A model generated the notes under the pieces. It saw only the letters and a program-made list of their open reading frames with translations. It was not told where the DNA came from and did not search any database. The translations under genes were made by a program, and so were the position numbers. Shown here piece by piece: positions 35,312 through 47,169 of a DNA stretch of 64,000 bases. Source of the stretch: Digitaria exilis (Eukaryota > Streptophyta > Magnoliopsida > Poales > Poaceae); contig JACEFO010002196.1 in assembly GCA_015342445.1 (NCBI GenBank), forward strand, positions 434,001 through 498,000. The letters are read 5' to 3'. The first letter of the stretch is position 1, and every line of letters starts with the position of its first letter.

Positions 35312-36785
35312 ATGAGAAGGAAGTTGAGTGAGAAGTATGAGAAGAAATACAAAAAGATAGTTGAAGCCCAAATCAAGCAAGAAAAGGACAAGCATCCTTT
35401 CTTTGGGTATCATGAGATGCCTCATACATACACTTCCTCTTCTCAATATCCTCCTCAAATATTTAATTCTATCAATTTAGGAAAAACACCTCACTTTGAT
35501 GGGTCGGATTACCTTAAGTGGGCTTATGATATGCAATTGCACCTTTACGGGCTTCACCCTTCTATTTGGGAAGTTGTGGTTGTAGGTATTACTCCAGCAA
35601 AGGATGGAATTCCAACTCCCGAGCAAGCCCAAGACTACTACCGCAATGCTCAAGCTGCAAGGGTGATCACTAGCTCTCTTTGCTTCATGGAGTTTAATAG
35701 AGTTGAAAATGTCACTAGTGCAAAGGTGATTTGGGATACATTGATGGTTGCTCAGTAAGGGACAAATGAAGTTAGAGAAGGCAAGATTAATTTGTTGTAA
35801 GGAGAGGTTGAACGATTTGTCATCAAGAAGGATGAAGATGTGCGACAAATGCATGATAGGCTAATAATCCTCATAGTGGACATTAGAGCTCTTAGAAGTA
35901 GATATTGGGATGATCTCAAGGTTGCAAAGAAGTTGCTTAGAGCTTTCACACCTAGAAATTATATTCTTGTAACCGTAATAAGAGAAACCGCAAGTTCAAG
36001 ACCATGACTCCAATTGAAGTCCCTGGCAAGATCAAACAACAAGAGTTGGTTGACAAAGATGTGGCAAATCAACTTAGCCGTCAAGAAGGAGGAGATATAG
36101 CTTTCAATGCCAAATCAAGCAACATTCATGAACCAAACAACAAGACTAGCAAGGGCAAAGAAAAGGAGCCAATCACCAAGGCTCTCAAGTCCAAAGTCGA
36201 AGAATCAAGTGATGATGAATCCACCAATGAAGAAATGGCCCTTCTCATGAGAAACTTCAAAAGGTTCATGAAGGAAAATATTACAAGAATGATGGTGATG
36301 ACAAGAAGAGGTTGTCACAAAGAAGATGCTATGAGTGCCAGGAAATGGGTCACTATATTGCGGATTGTCCAAAGGTGAAGAACCAAGAAAAAGATGAGAA
36401 GAAGTACAAAGAGAAGAGCAAAGACTACAAGAAGAGATTTCAAGGTCACGCTCAAGTTGGTCAAGATTGGGAATCAAATGATGAGAACTCCGACAAAGAA
36501 TGCATTTCAACTCTAGCCATGCCCAAGAACTCAAGAAAACTCTTCAATGATGAGTCCGATAATGAAGATAACATTACTTTTTGCTTCATGGCAAAAGGAA
36601 CTAAGGTACAAGAATTACCCATCTTTTCATCTCAATTATCTTCCACTTCTAATTGTGCAAAAACTGATTTGGAAAAAGAAGAAGAAGAATCTATTGCTTT
36701 TATGATTAATGAATTCGGGCAAAAAGGTTTTAAAGAAATCAAAAGGCTTATGAAGAAGATTGGCAAAAAGGGAAGAGACTCTTGA
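35312..36785 (+). pseudogene. gag region of the SIRE-like element, broken
   Basis: 35312-35758 encodes a copia Gag N-terminal domain (HFDGSDYLKWAYDMQLHLYG, KVIWDTL) and is cut by TAA. Further pieces follow at 36004-36378 and, in another frame, at 36312-36785, the last with the CCHC knuckle CYECQEMGHYIADC. Downstream frames to 37320 encode a charged, coiled-coil-like stretch seen in long SIRE Gag proteins. Several stops and frame changes make it non-functional. Confidence 0.8.
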
Positions 36786-37679
36786 GAGACAAGAAGATAT
36801 GCTCTACCTTGAGAAGGAGAGAAACCTTGCCTCACAAGGTGCTCTTGCTAAATAAAAGGCAAAGGTTGAGAAATTGACTATTGATTTATCTCTAGCCAAA
36901 GACTCATATGAGAGGATGTCAAAGGATTATACTTTGGCAAAGGAATCTCTAGCTACTATGAGAGCCAATTATAGTGAACTTTGAGATAGCTTTACATACT
37001 TGACGGTCAAATTCAATGACCTTGAAGTAAACTATAGTGCTCTTTGGGAAAGCATCAATGCTAACTCTAAGGTAGCCCAAAATTCCAATCCCTCAACAAG
37101 TGAAGGTTGCTCAAGATGTTATAATATTGATATTAAGGCTTGTGATGCTAACCTTCTTAAGCTAGAGAAGTTGGTTGAAGAAAAAGATGCTCAACTCAAG
37201 AGCTTGAACATGTTAGTGTCACATCTTCGTGAGGGAAATGAGAAGGCAATGTCAAACATACAACCCAAGGCCAGTAAGCACCCAAAACAAACGGGTGGCC
37301 TTGGATATAATGCGGGCTAAAAAATGAGTGCTAGGAAGGTAGTCAAAGGTAAGTAAGTCATTGGATTCACAAAAGGTGGAAAGCTTGGTGACTTGATGAA
37401 CTTTGCACATGGTGTGACCACTTCTTCACAAGTCAAGAAAAAGAGTAAAGCACCTATCAAGAACAAGAAGATTGCTCATGAGCCATCACCAAGCTACACT
37501 TGTGATTATATGATGTCTATGGATCATGAGGGTACAATTGTTGTGAAATATGTTGGTGCCTATACTAAGAAAAAATATTTTTAGAAGTGTATGGGGTCCA
37601 AAAATGTATCCATCTAATCTCCAAGAATCCAAATCACTGTGGCTACCTAAAATGCAAGCTTAACTTGTTTTGTAGGCCT

Positions 37680-40600
37680 ACTCCTCCGGGGGCACTGCAT
37701 GGTTGCTTGATAGTGGATGTTCAAATCATATGACCGGGGAGAAGGACTTATTTGCATCACTAGAGCTTCATGACACACCACAAGAAAACAATTGTGTATG
37801 GAGACAATAGTAAAGGTGATGTGATTGGATTGGGTAAAGTTGTTATATCTCATGACAATTCAATTTCAAATATCTATCTTGATGAATCATTGGGATACAA
37901 TTTGTTGTCGGTTTCACAACTTTGTGACAAAGGCTACAATTGTCTGTTTACTAATGAAGGTGTGACCATCTTTAGAAGGGAGGATTCCTCTATTGCTTTT
38001 ACGGGTCGTTTGAAGGGGAAACTCTATCTTGTGGATTTCACCCAAGAGAAAGTGGAACCTAAGACTTTTTTAGTGGCAAAATCCAACTTGGGTTGGCTTT
38101 GGCATCGCCGACTAGCCCATGTTGGGATGAGGAATTTGGCCAAACTTCAAAAGGGCGAGCACATCCTTGGACTAATCAATGTTGTCTTTGAGAAAGATAG
38201 GTTGTGTAGCGCATATCAAGCCGGCAAGCAAGTTGGTGCTCCACACCCCGCCAAGAACGTCATGACATTGTCAAGACCATTGAAGCTTCTACACATGGAC
38301 TTGTTTGCACCTATTGCCTACCTAAGCATCGGTGGTAACAAATATGGTCTAGTTATTGTTGATGATTTTTCCCGCTTCACTTGGGTGTTCTTTGTGCAAG
38401 ATAAGAGTCAAGTACAAGGGATCGTCAAGAAATTCACTAGAAGAGCTCAAAACTAATATGAGTTGAAGATCAAGATAATTAGAAGTGACAATGGTACAGA
38501 GTTTAAGAATACAAGCGTTGAAGAATTTCTTGATGAAGATGGGATCAAGCATGAGTTTTTCGCTCCATATACTCCACAACAAAATGTGATTGTGGAGAGG
38601 AAAAATAGAACATTGATAGAAGTCGTAAGAACCATGCTTGATGAATACAAGACTCCGGATATCTTTTGGGCCGAAGCTATCAGCATCGCTTGCCATGCCA
38701 TCAACCGCCTTTACCTTCATAAGTACCTTGGCAAGAGACCCTATGATATCATCACCGGTAACAAACACAAGGTGCATTACTTTAAAGTCTTTGGATGCAA
38801 GTGTATTAGACTTAACAAGAAGTCCAAAAGTTCAAAGTTTGCACCAAAGGTTGATGAAGGCTTTCTACTTGGTTATGGTACTAATGAACATGCCTATCTG
38901 TTTTCAATAAGACCACCATTTGTGTTGAGATCACATTAGATGTGACTTTTGATGAAACTAATGGCTCTCAAATAGAGAAAGTTGATAAAAACCTTGTAGA
39001 TGATGAAGAGCCTCTAAGCCAAACAATAATAAGGATGGGTCTAGGAGAGGTGAGACCTCAAGAAGCTCTATCTAAAGATCCGGATGATGAAGACCACAAT
39101 GAACCATCATCACCAACAAGAGTTGAACCACCAAGCTCTCATCAAACCCAAAATCAAGGTCAAGATCATGGTGACGATCAAGATCATAGCCATGATCAAG
39201 GGGGAGACCAAGGTGAGGAAGCTAAAGGCAACGACACCAAGATGAAGATGATGATGGGCCTATTCAATCTCACTCTCAAGTGACACCCAAGAGTACACCA
39301 AAGCATTCAACGAGACCATTCTGTTGACAACATTCTTGGGAGTATTCAAAGAGGGGTAACTACTCGTTCACATTTAGCTACCTTTTGTGGATTTTATTCG
39401 TTTGTCTCCTCTTAAGGTAGATGAAGCACTTGAGGATCCGGTTTGGATGATTGCTATGCAAGAGGAGTTAAATAACTTCACAAGAAATGAGGTATGGGAA
39501 TTGGTGAAAAGACCCAAGCAAAATATGATTGGAATCAAGTGGGTCTTCCACAATAAGCAAGATAAAAATGGGGTTGTGACAAGAAATAAGGCAAGGTTAG
39601 TTGCAAAAGGTTTCACCCAAATTGAAGGTTTAGATTTTGGTGAAACCTATGCACCCGTAGCTAGGCTTGAGTCAATTTGAATTCTTTTTTAGCCTATGCT
39701 ACTCACCATGATTTCAAGCTTTATCAAATGGATGTGAAAAGTGCATTCTTGAATGGCCCATATCCGAAAAGGTATATGTAGAACAACCACAGACTTTGAA
39801 GACCCCCAAGTTTCCAAATCATGTGTACAAGCTCCGAAAGGCGCTCTGTGGGCTCAAGCAAGCTCCTAGAGCATGGTATGGATGCCTTAAGAATTTTCTT
39901 CTTAAGAACGACTTTGTAATGGGCAAAGCCGATTCTACTCTCTTCACTCGCAAGGTTGATAAGAATATCTTTGTTTGTCAAATTTATGTTGATGACATCA
40001 TATTTGGCTCAACCAATCAAAAGTTTTGTGAAGAATTTAGTAGGATCATGAGAAATAGGTTCGAGATATCCATGATGGGTGAATTGAAGTTCTTTCTTGG
40101 ATTCTAAATCAAGCAAATGAAGGAAGGGACATTCATTAGTCAAACCAAGTACATAAGTGACATGCTCAAGAAGTTTGGAATGACCAATGCCAAACCCATC
40201 AAGACTCCAATGCCAGCAAATGGACATCTTGATCTAAATGAAGAAGGCAAACCCGTGGATCAAAAGGTATACCGTTCCATGATTGGTTCATTGCTTTACC
40301 TTTGTGCATCTAGGCCCGATATTATACTTAGTGTGTGCATGTGTGTAAGATTTCAAGCCAATCCTAAGGAATGTCATCTCATGGTTGTTAAGAGAATTCT
40401 AAGATATTTGGTACACACTCCTAACCTTGGCTTATGGTATCCCAAGGACTCCTACTTCAATTTACTTGGCTATTCTGATTCGGATTGTTCTGGTTGCAAA
40501 GTAAATATAAAGAGTTCATCGGGGACTTGCCAATTCCTTGGTCAGTCCTTGGTGTCATGGAGCTCTAAGAAACAAAATTTGGTTACTTTATCCACCGCGG

Positions 40601-40734
40601 AGGCAGAATATGTTGTTGCGGGTGCTTGTTGTGCCCAACTTTTATGGATGAAGCAAACCTTGAGGGACTATGTGTCGGCGAATTATACTGACAAGGTTCT
40701 CGAAGGTGACAAGAGACGATTTAGACAGGCTTAG
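37680..40734 (+). pseudogene. pol region of the SIRE-like element, broken
   Basis: The protease remnant near 37700 (WLLDSGCSNHMT) lies in a frame with no start. GAG-pre-integrase and integrase occupy 37770-38456 (LWHRRLAHVGM, LLHMDLF) and 38463-38939 (IIRSDNGTEF, APYTPQQNVIVERKNRT). Reverse transcriptase lies at 39387-39680 and 39796-40107 (WVFHNKQDKNG, IYVDDIIFGST). RNase H lies at 40117-40734 (YSDSDCSGC, STAEAEYV). Stops or frameshifts separate every block, for example the TAA following FFLGF near 40106. Clearly dead. Confidence 0.88.
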
Positions 40735-41754
40735 GCCGCAATACGCGTAATACCCTACGTCCTGTTTGGTGTATCTTGTATTGATTGGTGTGTTTTGAGG
40801 GGGGTCCTTGTCTCCCCTTATATATGCTGGAGGACAGGGTTACATAGAAACCGTATAGGAATAGGAAACTTTCTCTAATTTCCTAATACATCGTATCTTA
40901 ACGGACTAGGACTAATCCTTGTATTGTCCGTCAAGTCTTGTTCATGGGCCAGCCCATAAGGTGGTCTGCCAGGATTGTTTGGTCCATTAGGACTCTACAC
41001 CATCAAGCCCCCGAGCACCTTATCTCCTGAAGGACAGCATTGTTGGGAATATAGAGTTGTTTGAAACCTGCGAGAGTTGTTTGAAGCCCACAGGGTTCTT
41101 TAAAGGTCAACCCATTGTCCCAGGTTCTTTTGGAATTTGCAACCATGCTGTACAAAAGGTAATAAAGTGCTCATAAATCTTCTGAAGTTCGTATCGGAGC
41201 GCACCGAGCAGGTGCGCCCAATTGGGCAGCCCTCGAGCCTCGTTTATCTTTGAAGAAGAAAATCGAGGCTCTTTCGAAGTCCGAATCTGAAGAGAATCGA
41301 TTTCCCAAAGGAATCCGTGTTCTTTTAGAACTTATGGCAGTTTATCATTTAAGACCAAAAAATTTCAGAAAAATTTTCCCAAAAATAATCCCGTAGCCCC
41401 CGAGCCTAAATTTGAATGAATTCAAATATAGGATTAAGGAAGGACCCAAAACGAAAAGTATCGAAGTAACGATTCGAAAAAGCAATATAAATCGTTCGCC
41501 TCCGCTGTCTCTGCACACGCTCTTGCGAAACAGATCTAGGGTTAGTGATAGTTAATCCGTGAGCAAGCCGACTACTACACAACCAATCTCACAATCTGCA
41601 ATCCCGCAACTCCAAGTCTCAGCGAACCGAGATGGCCGGCGGTAAGGGATCAAGCCGAAGCAAGAGTGCGAAAGGAAAGCCGAAGCGATGAAGGGAATCG
41701 CAACCTCCGAAGAGAAATCACCAAGCACTACCGATTTAGTCGGTGGTACGGAGG
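40735..41754. mobile_element. Unassigned retrotransposon-like segment
   Basis: Follows the SIRE RNase H abruptly. It holds LTR/leader-like words (TTATATATGC, AAGCCCCCGAGCACC, GTAGCCCCCGAGCC) and, near 41632, a short frame MAGGKGSSRSKSAKGKPKR that stops after 19 codons. It is probably a fragment of a different retroelement inserted at, or recombined with, the SIRE end. Confidence 0.4.
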
Positions 41755-42597
41755 AATGTTGCAACGGCTAGTTCCTTTGGTTATGGCTATAAATATGAGG
41801 TGCCTCGGCTATTTGAAGAGTGCTTGAGCTCAGGGAAGATATTGGCAAGTGTTCTACACATTCTTAAGTGATCAGTCCACCAAAGTGCTAAATAGAAGAT
41901 CTAGGTAATTAGCAAAGTGATTAGTGCTAGTCTAGACCCATTAGCGCATCTCTTAGGTGTTTAGCCTAGAGTTTAGCAAGGTTTGCATACCTCGTGCTCT
42001 ACCCGGTGCTTGTGCGTACCAAGTGTTGTAATCCGGGGCCTGTAGTATTGCAAGACCCTCCAACCGAGTTTGTGGAGAGGCGACGGTGGTTGTGCAAGGG
42101 AGGAGAGGCCATTGGCGTTTTGGCCGAAGCTCTACCAAGTGAAGGCGGCGAGGAGCATCCAGAGAGGGACGAGCGGAGACCCACTTGCACGTGGAGAAGT
42201 CCCGTGGTCACCCACGGAGTTACTCGACCGGAGAGTTTATGCCTTTGCGCGAACATTCCCTTTGAGAGGGGCTCCACCAACGAGGACTAGTGGAAAGCTC
42301 ATGAACTTTCCGATACCTCGGTAAAAATCGGCGTGCCGGGAGTTTGCTCTTCTCTACCCTTTAAGCTTCCGCATTTCATACTTGCACTACTTTCCGCATT
42401 TACCTTTTCTAGATTTGCCATGCTAGTATAGGATTGGACTTAGGGTGCAAAACTTTGTAGCGGTAGAGATTGCAACACATAGAGAAAACCTAGAACATAT
42501 TTAGATAGAAATAGAAATATGTTTTTATATGTGCTTGGAGCCTTAGTTTTTAGAATCACCTAATTCACCCTCCTCTTAGAGTGTCACGGTCCCTCCA
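41755..42597 (+). mobile_element. SIRE-like LTR tail of another subfamily
   Basis: Contains AACGGCTAG followed by GGCTATAAATATGAGG (TATA box) in the same order as the 34255-34295 region of the 5' LTR. It ends GTCACGGTCCCTCCA, corresponding to the GATCCTTTCA end. The middle differs strongly from 33868-35084, so it is not simply that element's 3' LTR. Confidence 0.5.
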
Positions 42598-44739
42598 CAG
42601 TAAATGCGAAATTTCAGCACAGGGATCCAATTCAGTAGCAAACAATCAAAACAGATTCAACTGAGCAAAACAAGCACTTTATTTCACCGCTAGATCCTAC
42701 AAGTTCTTGGCCGCAAGGGCAAGGATAGGGACAAGACAGGGCCTTACAGAAGGGAGGGCATCCAGACTCCGGCGAGAGCAAATCAGCGGCGGCTCCACCA
42801 GCCTGCAGCTGGTTGTGCCACATCTCGAGGCGCGCGAGGAGCCGACCGGCTCTACTTGTGGCTGGGCAAGGAGGGACCCGTCGTGGCACAATAAGATGCT
42901 AATGTAACAAGATTCTCGGGCTCTACGCCCGAAAGATAGCGTACACAGCGTATAAGATGCTAGAGTTACCACTTGTTTTGCTGTTGACGAGTTTGACACT
43001 GCAGAAGGTTTATTATTATTTCAAGAAGACAACATGGTTGATATAGGCTATCAGTTTTGGAAAATCTTTGAGACGCTAACGAGCTCCTCCTACACCAATA
43101 CTTTGCTTAAATCAATTCTCCGAGGTTGTTTCAGTCAGATCTAAGGGTTTGATGAGTCTATGCATCCAGTAAGGCACAATATGAATATATGAATAAAGTA
43201 GCTTCAGTCCATGGCGTTGGCCAATCAGTTCAGAAGAAAGTGTCAGCACGGAGGTATTGGGATTTCAGTCCAGAAATAAATTATCAACAACCTGAAATGT
43301 TCGTGAAGGTAAATTCCTCTACAAGGCAATGGGATCCAGGAACTAGTTTAAGTGTAGTATGATTCATGAGCAAGCCCTATCTATGATTAATCCTTGAAGG
43401 TTCACCATCACAACAAACATAAGAGAAATGAAACACATACGTCGTCATTATAATTGAGTTTTGAAAAGAAAACTGAAACTGCGTCGACGAACATACGTAG
43501 ACACCAACAGTGAAAGCGAGCTAACACCCTTGCTTAAAGGCTATTTAGATTGGAAAAGATTCCCCGAAAAACACCGTAGAAAAAAAAACAATATAGATAA
43601 ATAATGTTCTGTGAATGAGAGGGATGGGATGAATAGAGAAAAATTAGATGAATAATATTATTTGGGAGGAATATTTTTTATCTAAACGTCACCCTAAAGT
43701 TAGGATAGCTTTCGTCCAGTCACTGGTAGCAGAGAACAGTGTCACTGGTCACAACTATACCTATCGTTCAATGTGTTGACTCTGCAACGCGGGATGCTGG
43801 TGGCAGGTACCTTTCAGCTGCCGGCATGGTAATAATCATAAAAAGGTGGCCATCGGATTTCTGTATGGCCATCGGATGGTGTATACAATATCAAAAATAC
43901 CTACTGCAGTATCAAAAAATACTACTTACAACATGGAAAAAAACATGTAGAAAAATAACATATCCATCCATTAAGGATAAAAAAAATTCTCATCGCAAGA
44001 TGACATCATGTTTCATGAAACATTCACTATGAAACATAATATAGAAACAATTGTTGCAACATCGCTGCATATCTTTTAATCTGCAACATGTCCTGACCGT
44101 CCAATTTTCATTTGTAGGACCATCCTAAGAAACTGAAAATCTCAGTCATCGTTGAACACAAATAAAGTCAAATATATACGGCTTACTAGTGCCATATGTG
44201 TTCAAGAGAAAATTCAGAAGACAGTGCAAGCATTCAGTCATTCACATACCCCCTTTGTAACCACATGATTGTGAGTACTTGTGCAAGAGCTTTGATAATT
44301 CAAATTGACTGCTAGTACGGAATAAACCGTGACAATTTAGTTAGCTAACAACTGCAACCAATAAGGGGAAAGTGAAGACTTCGGGGCCTTAATAATTGCG
44401 GACAAACAGTCACTGTACGTCCTGCCTTCGTGCAACTAACTGGCCTGGCAATGAAACAACCACACGAAAAACTTGTCTTCTTTCCTGTAGAAATCATATA
44501 CTGCATTTCAAAAGTTCAGCTCGACTAGACAGGGACCACCTTGGAACACTTGACCAGCTTGCAAAGCAAAATAATAGCAACCCATTCTCTACGTCCAGAA
44601 AAGAATAGTGATACAGACAAGGACCGTGTCATAGTTGATGACCCGTTCAAAGCTTCATACTGTACTTTGAACCCCATGGGCTGTCAGGTCAAGTCACGAA
44701 GACTTTTAAAACCAAGAGCAGCATAAAGTTTGCCATGAG
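42598..44739. other. Upstream region of the first lectin kinase; left edge of the tandem duplication
   Basis: At about 42640-42690 a block (AGATTCAACTGAGCAAAA, CAAGCACT) recurs at 47908-47945, marking the probable left edges of the two duplication units. CTCTGCAACGCGGGATGCTG near 43781 recurs near 51184 with one change, and the 44205-44225 words recur near 51420-51445. A 100-codon antisense frame at 42697-42999 has no recognisable domain. At about 43540-43695 lies a decayed MITE-like inverted repeat (GGCTATTTAGATTGGAAAAG). Confidence 0.55.
44625..44739 (+). promoter_or_regulatory. Proximal promoter/leader module of the first lectin kinase
   Basis: The ordered words GTTGATGACCCGTTCAAAGC, AGGTCAAGTCA and GACTTTTAAAACCAAGA are repeated in the same order upstream of the second kinase (52765-52870). 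Conservation between the two copies suggests that this block contains the core promoter. No individual factor site is claimed. Confidence 0.5.
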
Positions 44740-47169
44740 ATGTTCGAACTAAGACAAACGAAGGAACAGATGGCACTTCTCCTCTTGCCCTTCTTCCTGC
44801 TACTGTCGTCCTCACCATCTGTGCAAGCTCAACAGAACATCACCTTGGGATCCTCCTTGACACCACAAAGCTCTACCAGCTCATGGCTCTCTCCTTCCGG
44901 CGACTTTGCCTTCGGCTTCCGGCCTGTCGACGGCAACACCTCCTCCTACCTGCTCGCTGTCTGGTTCAACAAGATCAGCAACATGACAGTGGTGTGGTAT
45001 GCCAAGAACACTGAAGAAGATGCATCTGTGGTACAAGTTTCATCCAGTTCACGCCTCCAGCTCACCTCCAGTGGGGCACTCTCGCTCCAAGACCCCACCG
45101 GAACAGAGGTATGGAACAACCAAGTTGTGGGGGCAGCCCACGCTGCCATGCTCGATTCCGGAAACTTTGTACTGGCTGCTTCAGATGGATCTACCAAATG
45201 GGAAACTTTCAAAAACCCTGTGGATACTATCCTACCCAGTCAGGTGCTCAATCCTGGAATGAAGCTCCGCAGCCGGATCATCTCCACAGATTACTCAAAT
45301 GGACGATTCCTCCTTGACCTGCAAACTGATGGTGCTTTCTTTTATCCCGTTGCTGTGCCATCTGGTTACCAATATGATTCCTACTGGTCTGTGCCTGGGA
45401 ATGATACCACAAATCTGGTGTTCAATGTGTCTGGCATGATATACATCACCTCGGGTAACGGCACACAAAATAAGATCACATCTGGGGTGATCACCTCCAT
45501 AGAAGACTACTACCAGCGTGCCACACTTGATCCAGATGGCGTTTTCCGGCAATATGTATACCCAAAGAAGGTCAGTAACCTGTATCCTCAAGCATGGTCA
45601 GTGACAGATTTCAAGCCTCCAAATATCTGTTCAGCAGAGACAAAGGTCGGAAGCGGCATATGCGGGTTCAACAGCTACTGCACGTTGGAAGTCACAAACA
45701 ACCAGACCACCTGTTTGTGCCCAACACAATACTCATTTATTGATGAGGGTAGGAAGTATAAAGGCTGCAAACAAGACTTCCAACCACAAAGTTGTGACTT
45801 GGATGAAGCAGATGCAATGATGCAGTTTCAGTTGGTACCCATGAGCCATGTCGATTGGCCTCAATCTGACTATGAGCAGTACAGTCCCATAACTAAGGAT
45901 CAGTGCCAGCATCTCTGCCTGATAGATTGTTTTTGCGCGGTTGCTGTATTTAATGACGGTGACAATACATGCTGGAAGAAGAAGATGCCTTTATCAAATG
46001 GTATTATTGGGGACGGTGTACAAAGGACGGTTTTCATCAAGGTACCGAAGAACAAAGGTCAACAATCTGAGCTCATTGATTCCAGCACATGGAAGAAAGA
46101 CAAGAAGTACTGGATCCTTGGAAGTTCATTGTTCCTTGGAAGCTCTTTCTTGGTGAATATTATCCTAATCTCTGTTCTCCTTTTTGGAACTTACTGTTGT
46201 ATCAACAGAAAAAAGGTCCCGACTTTACAGTCACCAAGCAGCCTAGTGTTGCCTCTGAAATCCTTCACTTATGCTGAGCTTGAGAAGGCTACAAGCCGGT
46301 TCCAGGAGGTGCTTGGTACAGGTGCCTCTGGTATAGTGTACAAGGGCCAGCTACAGGACGATCTTGGGACCTGCATTGCTGTCAAGAAAATTGACAAGCT
46401 TGAGCAGGAATCAGAAAAGGAGTTCGCGGTTGAAGTCCAAGCTGTTGGACGGACGCACCACAAGAACTTGGTCAGGCTGCTAGGATTCTGCAATGAAGGA
46501 AAAGAAAGACTATTGGTTTATGAGTTCATGAGCAATGGATCACTCAACACATTCCTCTTTGGAGATGTCAGGCTTCAGTGGAATCTTCGAGTTCAACTTG
46601 CTCTCGGGGTAGCAAGGGGGCTGGTATACTTACACGAGGAGTGCAGCACACAGATCATTCACTGTGACATAAAGCCCCAGAACATCCTTCTCGATGGCAA
46701 CTTCACAGCAAAAATCTCAGACTTCGGCTTAGCCAAATTGCTTCGAACCAACCAGACACAAACAAATACAGGTATCCGAGGCACCCGAGGATATGTTGCA
46801 CCCGAGTGGTTCAAGAACACCGGTATCACTGCTAAGGTGGACGTGTACAGTTTTGGGGTCATCCTGTTGGAGCTCATCTCTTGTCGGCCGAATGTTGACT
46901 TGGGGGTTGCAGAAGAGGATCAAAAAATACTTGCTTACTGGGCAAATGACTGTTATAGGTGTGGCCGGGTTGACATTCTGGTAGAGGGTGATGATGAAGC
47001 AATTTGTAATCTGAAGGTGGTGGAAAGGTTTGTTGCTGTGGCATTATGGTGTCTCCAGGAGGACCCGACCATGAGACCTACAATGCTAAAAGTGACACAG
47101 ATGCTTGATGGAGGAGTTGTAATCCCCCCTCCTGCTGATCCTTCTTCCTTTGTAAGTTCACTTAGATAG
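44740..47169 (+). CDS. G-type lectin S-receptor-like Ser/Thr kinase, LECRK type (intact)
   Basis: Single-exon plasma-membrane receptor kinase of the rice LECRK / LIL group. The frame has 809 codons from the first Met; the Met at 44770 (MALLLLPFFLLLSSSPSVQAQ) starts a clean signal peptide and is the likelier start. Domains: bulb-type mannose-binding lectin (about 25-150, SSWLSPSGDFAFGF), EGF-like segment (CGFNSYC...CLCP, about 305-345), PAN-like Cys cluster (CQHLCLIDCFCAVAVF, about 388-405), transmembrane helix (about 457-480, LGSSFLVNIILISVLLFGTY), kinase with GTGASGIVYKG, AVKKID, IIHCDIKPQNILLD (non-RD, about 640), DFGLAK and GTRGYVAPEW. Non-RD kinases of this group are typically immune-type receptors; the ligand is unknown. 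All kinase motifs are intact. Confidence 0.95.
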   Translation: MFELRQTKEQMALLLLPFFLLLSSSPSVQAQQNITLGSSLTPQSSTSSWLSPSGDFAFGFRPVDGNTSSYLLAVWFNKISNMTVVWYAKNTEEDASVVQVSSSSRLQLTSSGALSLQDPTGTEVWNNQVVGAAHAAMLDSGNFVLAASDGSTKWETFKNPVDTILPSQVLNPGMKLRSRIISTDYSNGRFLLDLQTDGAFFYPVAVPSGYQYDSYWSVPGNDTTNLVFNVSGMIYITSGNGTQNKITSGVITSIEDYYQRATLDPDGVFRQYVYPKKVSNLYPQAWSVTDFKPPNICSAETKVGSGICGFNSYCTLEVTNNQTTCLCPTQYSFIDEGRKYKGCKQDFQPQSCDLDEADAMMQFQLVPMSHVDWPQSDYEQYSPITKDQCQHLCLIDCFCAVAVFNDGDNTCWKKKMPLSNGIIGDGVQRTVFIKVPKNKGQQSELIDSSTWKKDKKYWILGSSLFLGSSFLVNIILISVLLFGTYCCINRKKVPTLQSPSSLVLPLKSFTYAELEKATSRFQEVLGTGASGIVYKGQLQDDLGTCIAVKKIDKLEQESEKEFAVEVQAVGRTHHKNLVRLLGFCNEGKERLLVYEFMSNGSLNTFLFGDVRLQWNLRVQLALGVARGLVYLHEECSTQIIHCDIKPQNILLDGNFTAKISDFGLAKLLRTNQTQTNTGIRGTRGYVAPEWFKNTGITAKVDVYSFGVILLELISCRPNVDLGVAEEDQKILAYWANDCYRCGRVDILVEGDDEAICNLKVVERFVAVALWCLQEDPTMRPTMLKVTQMLDGGVVIPPPADPSSFVSSLR

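Larger units (their letters stand above)
33868..40734 (+). mobile_element. Decayed SIRE-like Ty1/copia retrotransposon
   Basis: The 5' LTR (about 33868-35084) starts TGAAAGTGCATTTGG and ends GATCCTTTCA. It is followed by ATTGTTATTAGAGCCG, a mutated form of the usual tRNA-Met primer-binding site. Copies of CGGAAGTTCC recur in the LTR. The internal part encodes broken gag and pol in copia order up to RNase H, after which the element is joined to unrelated LTR material with no matching 3' LTR. Lineage is inferred from LTR end and primer-site similarity remembered for SIRE/Maximus elements. Confidence 0.8.
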
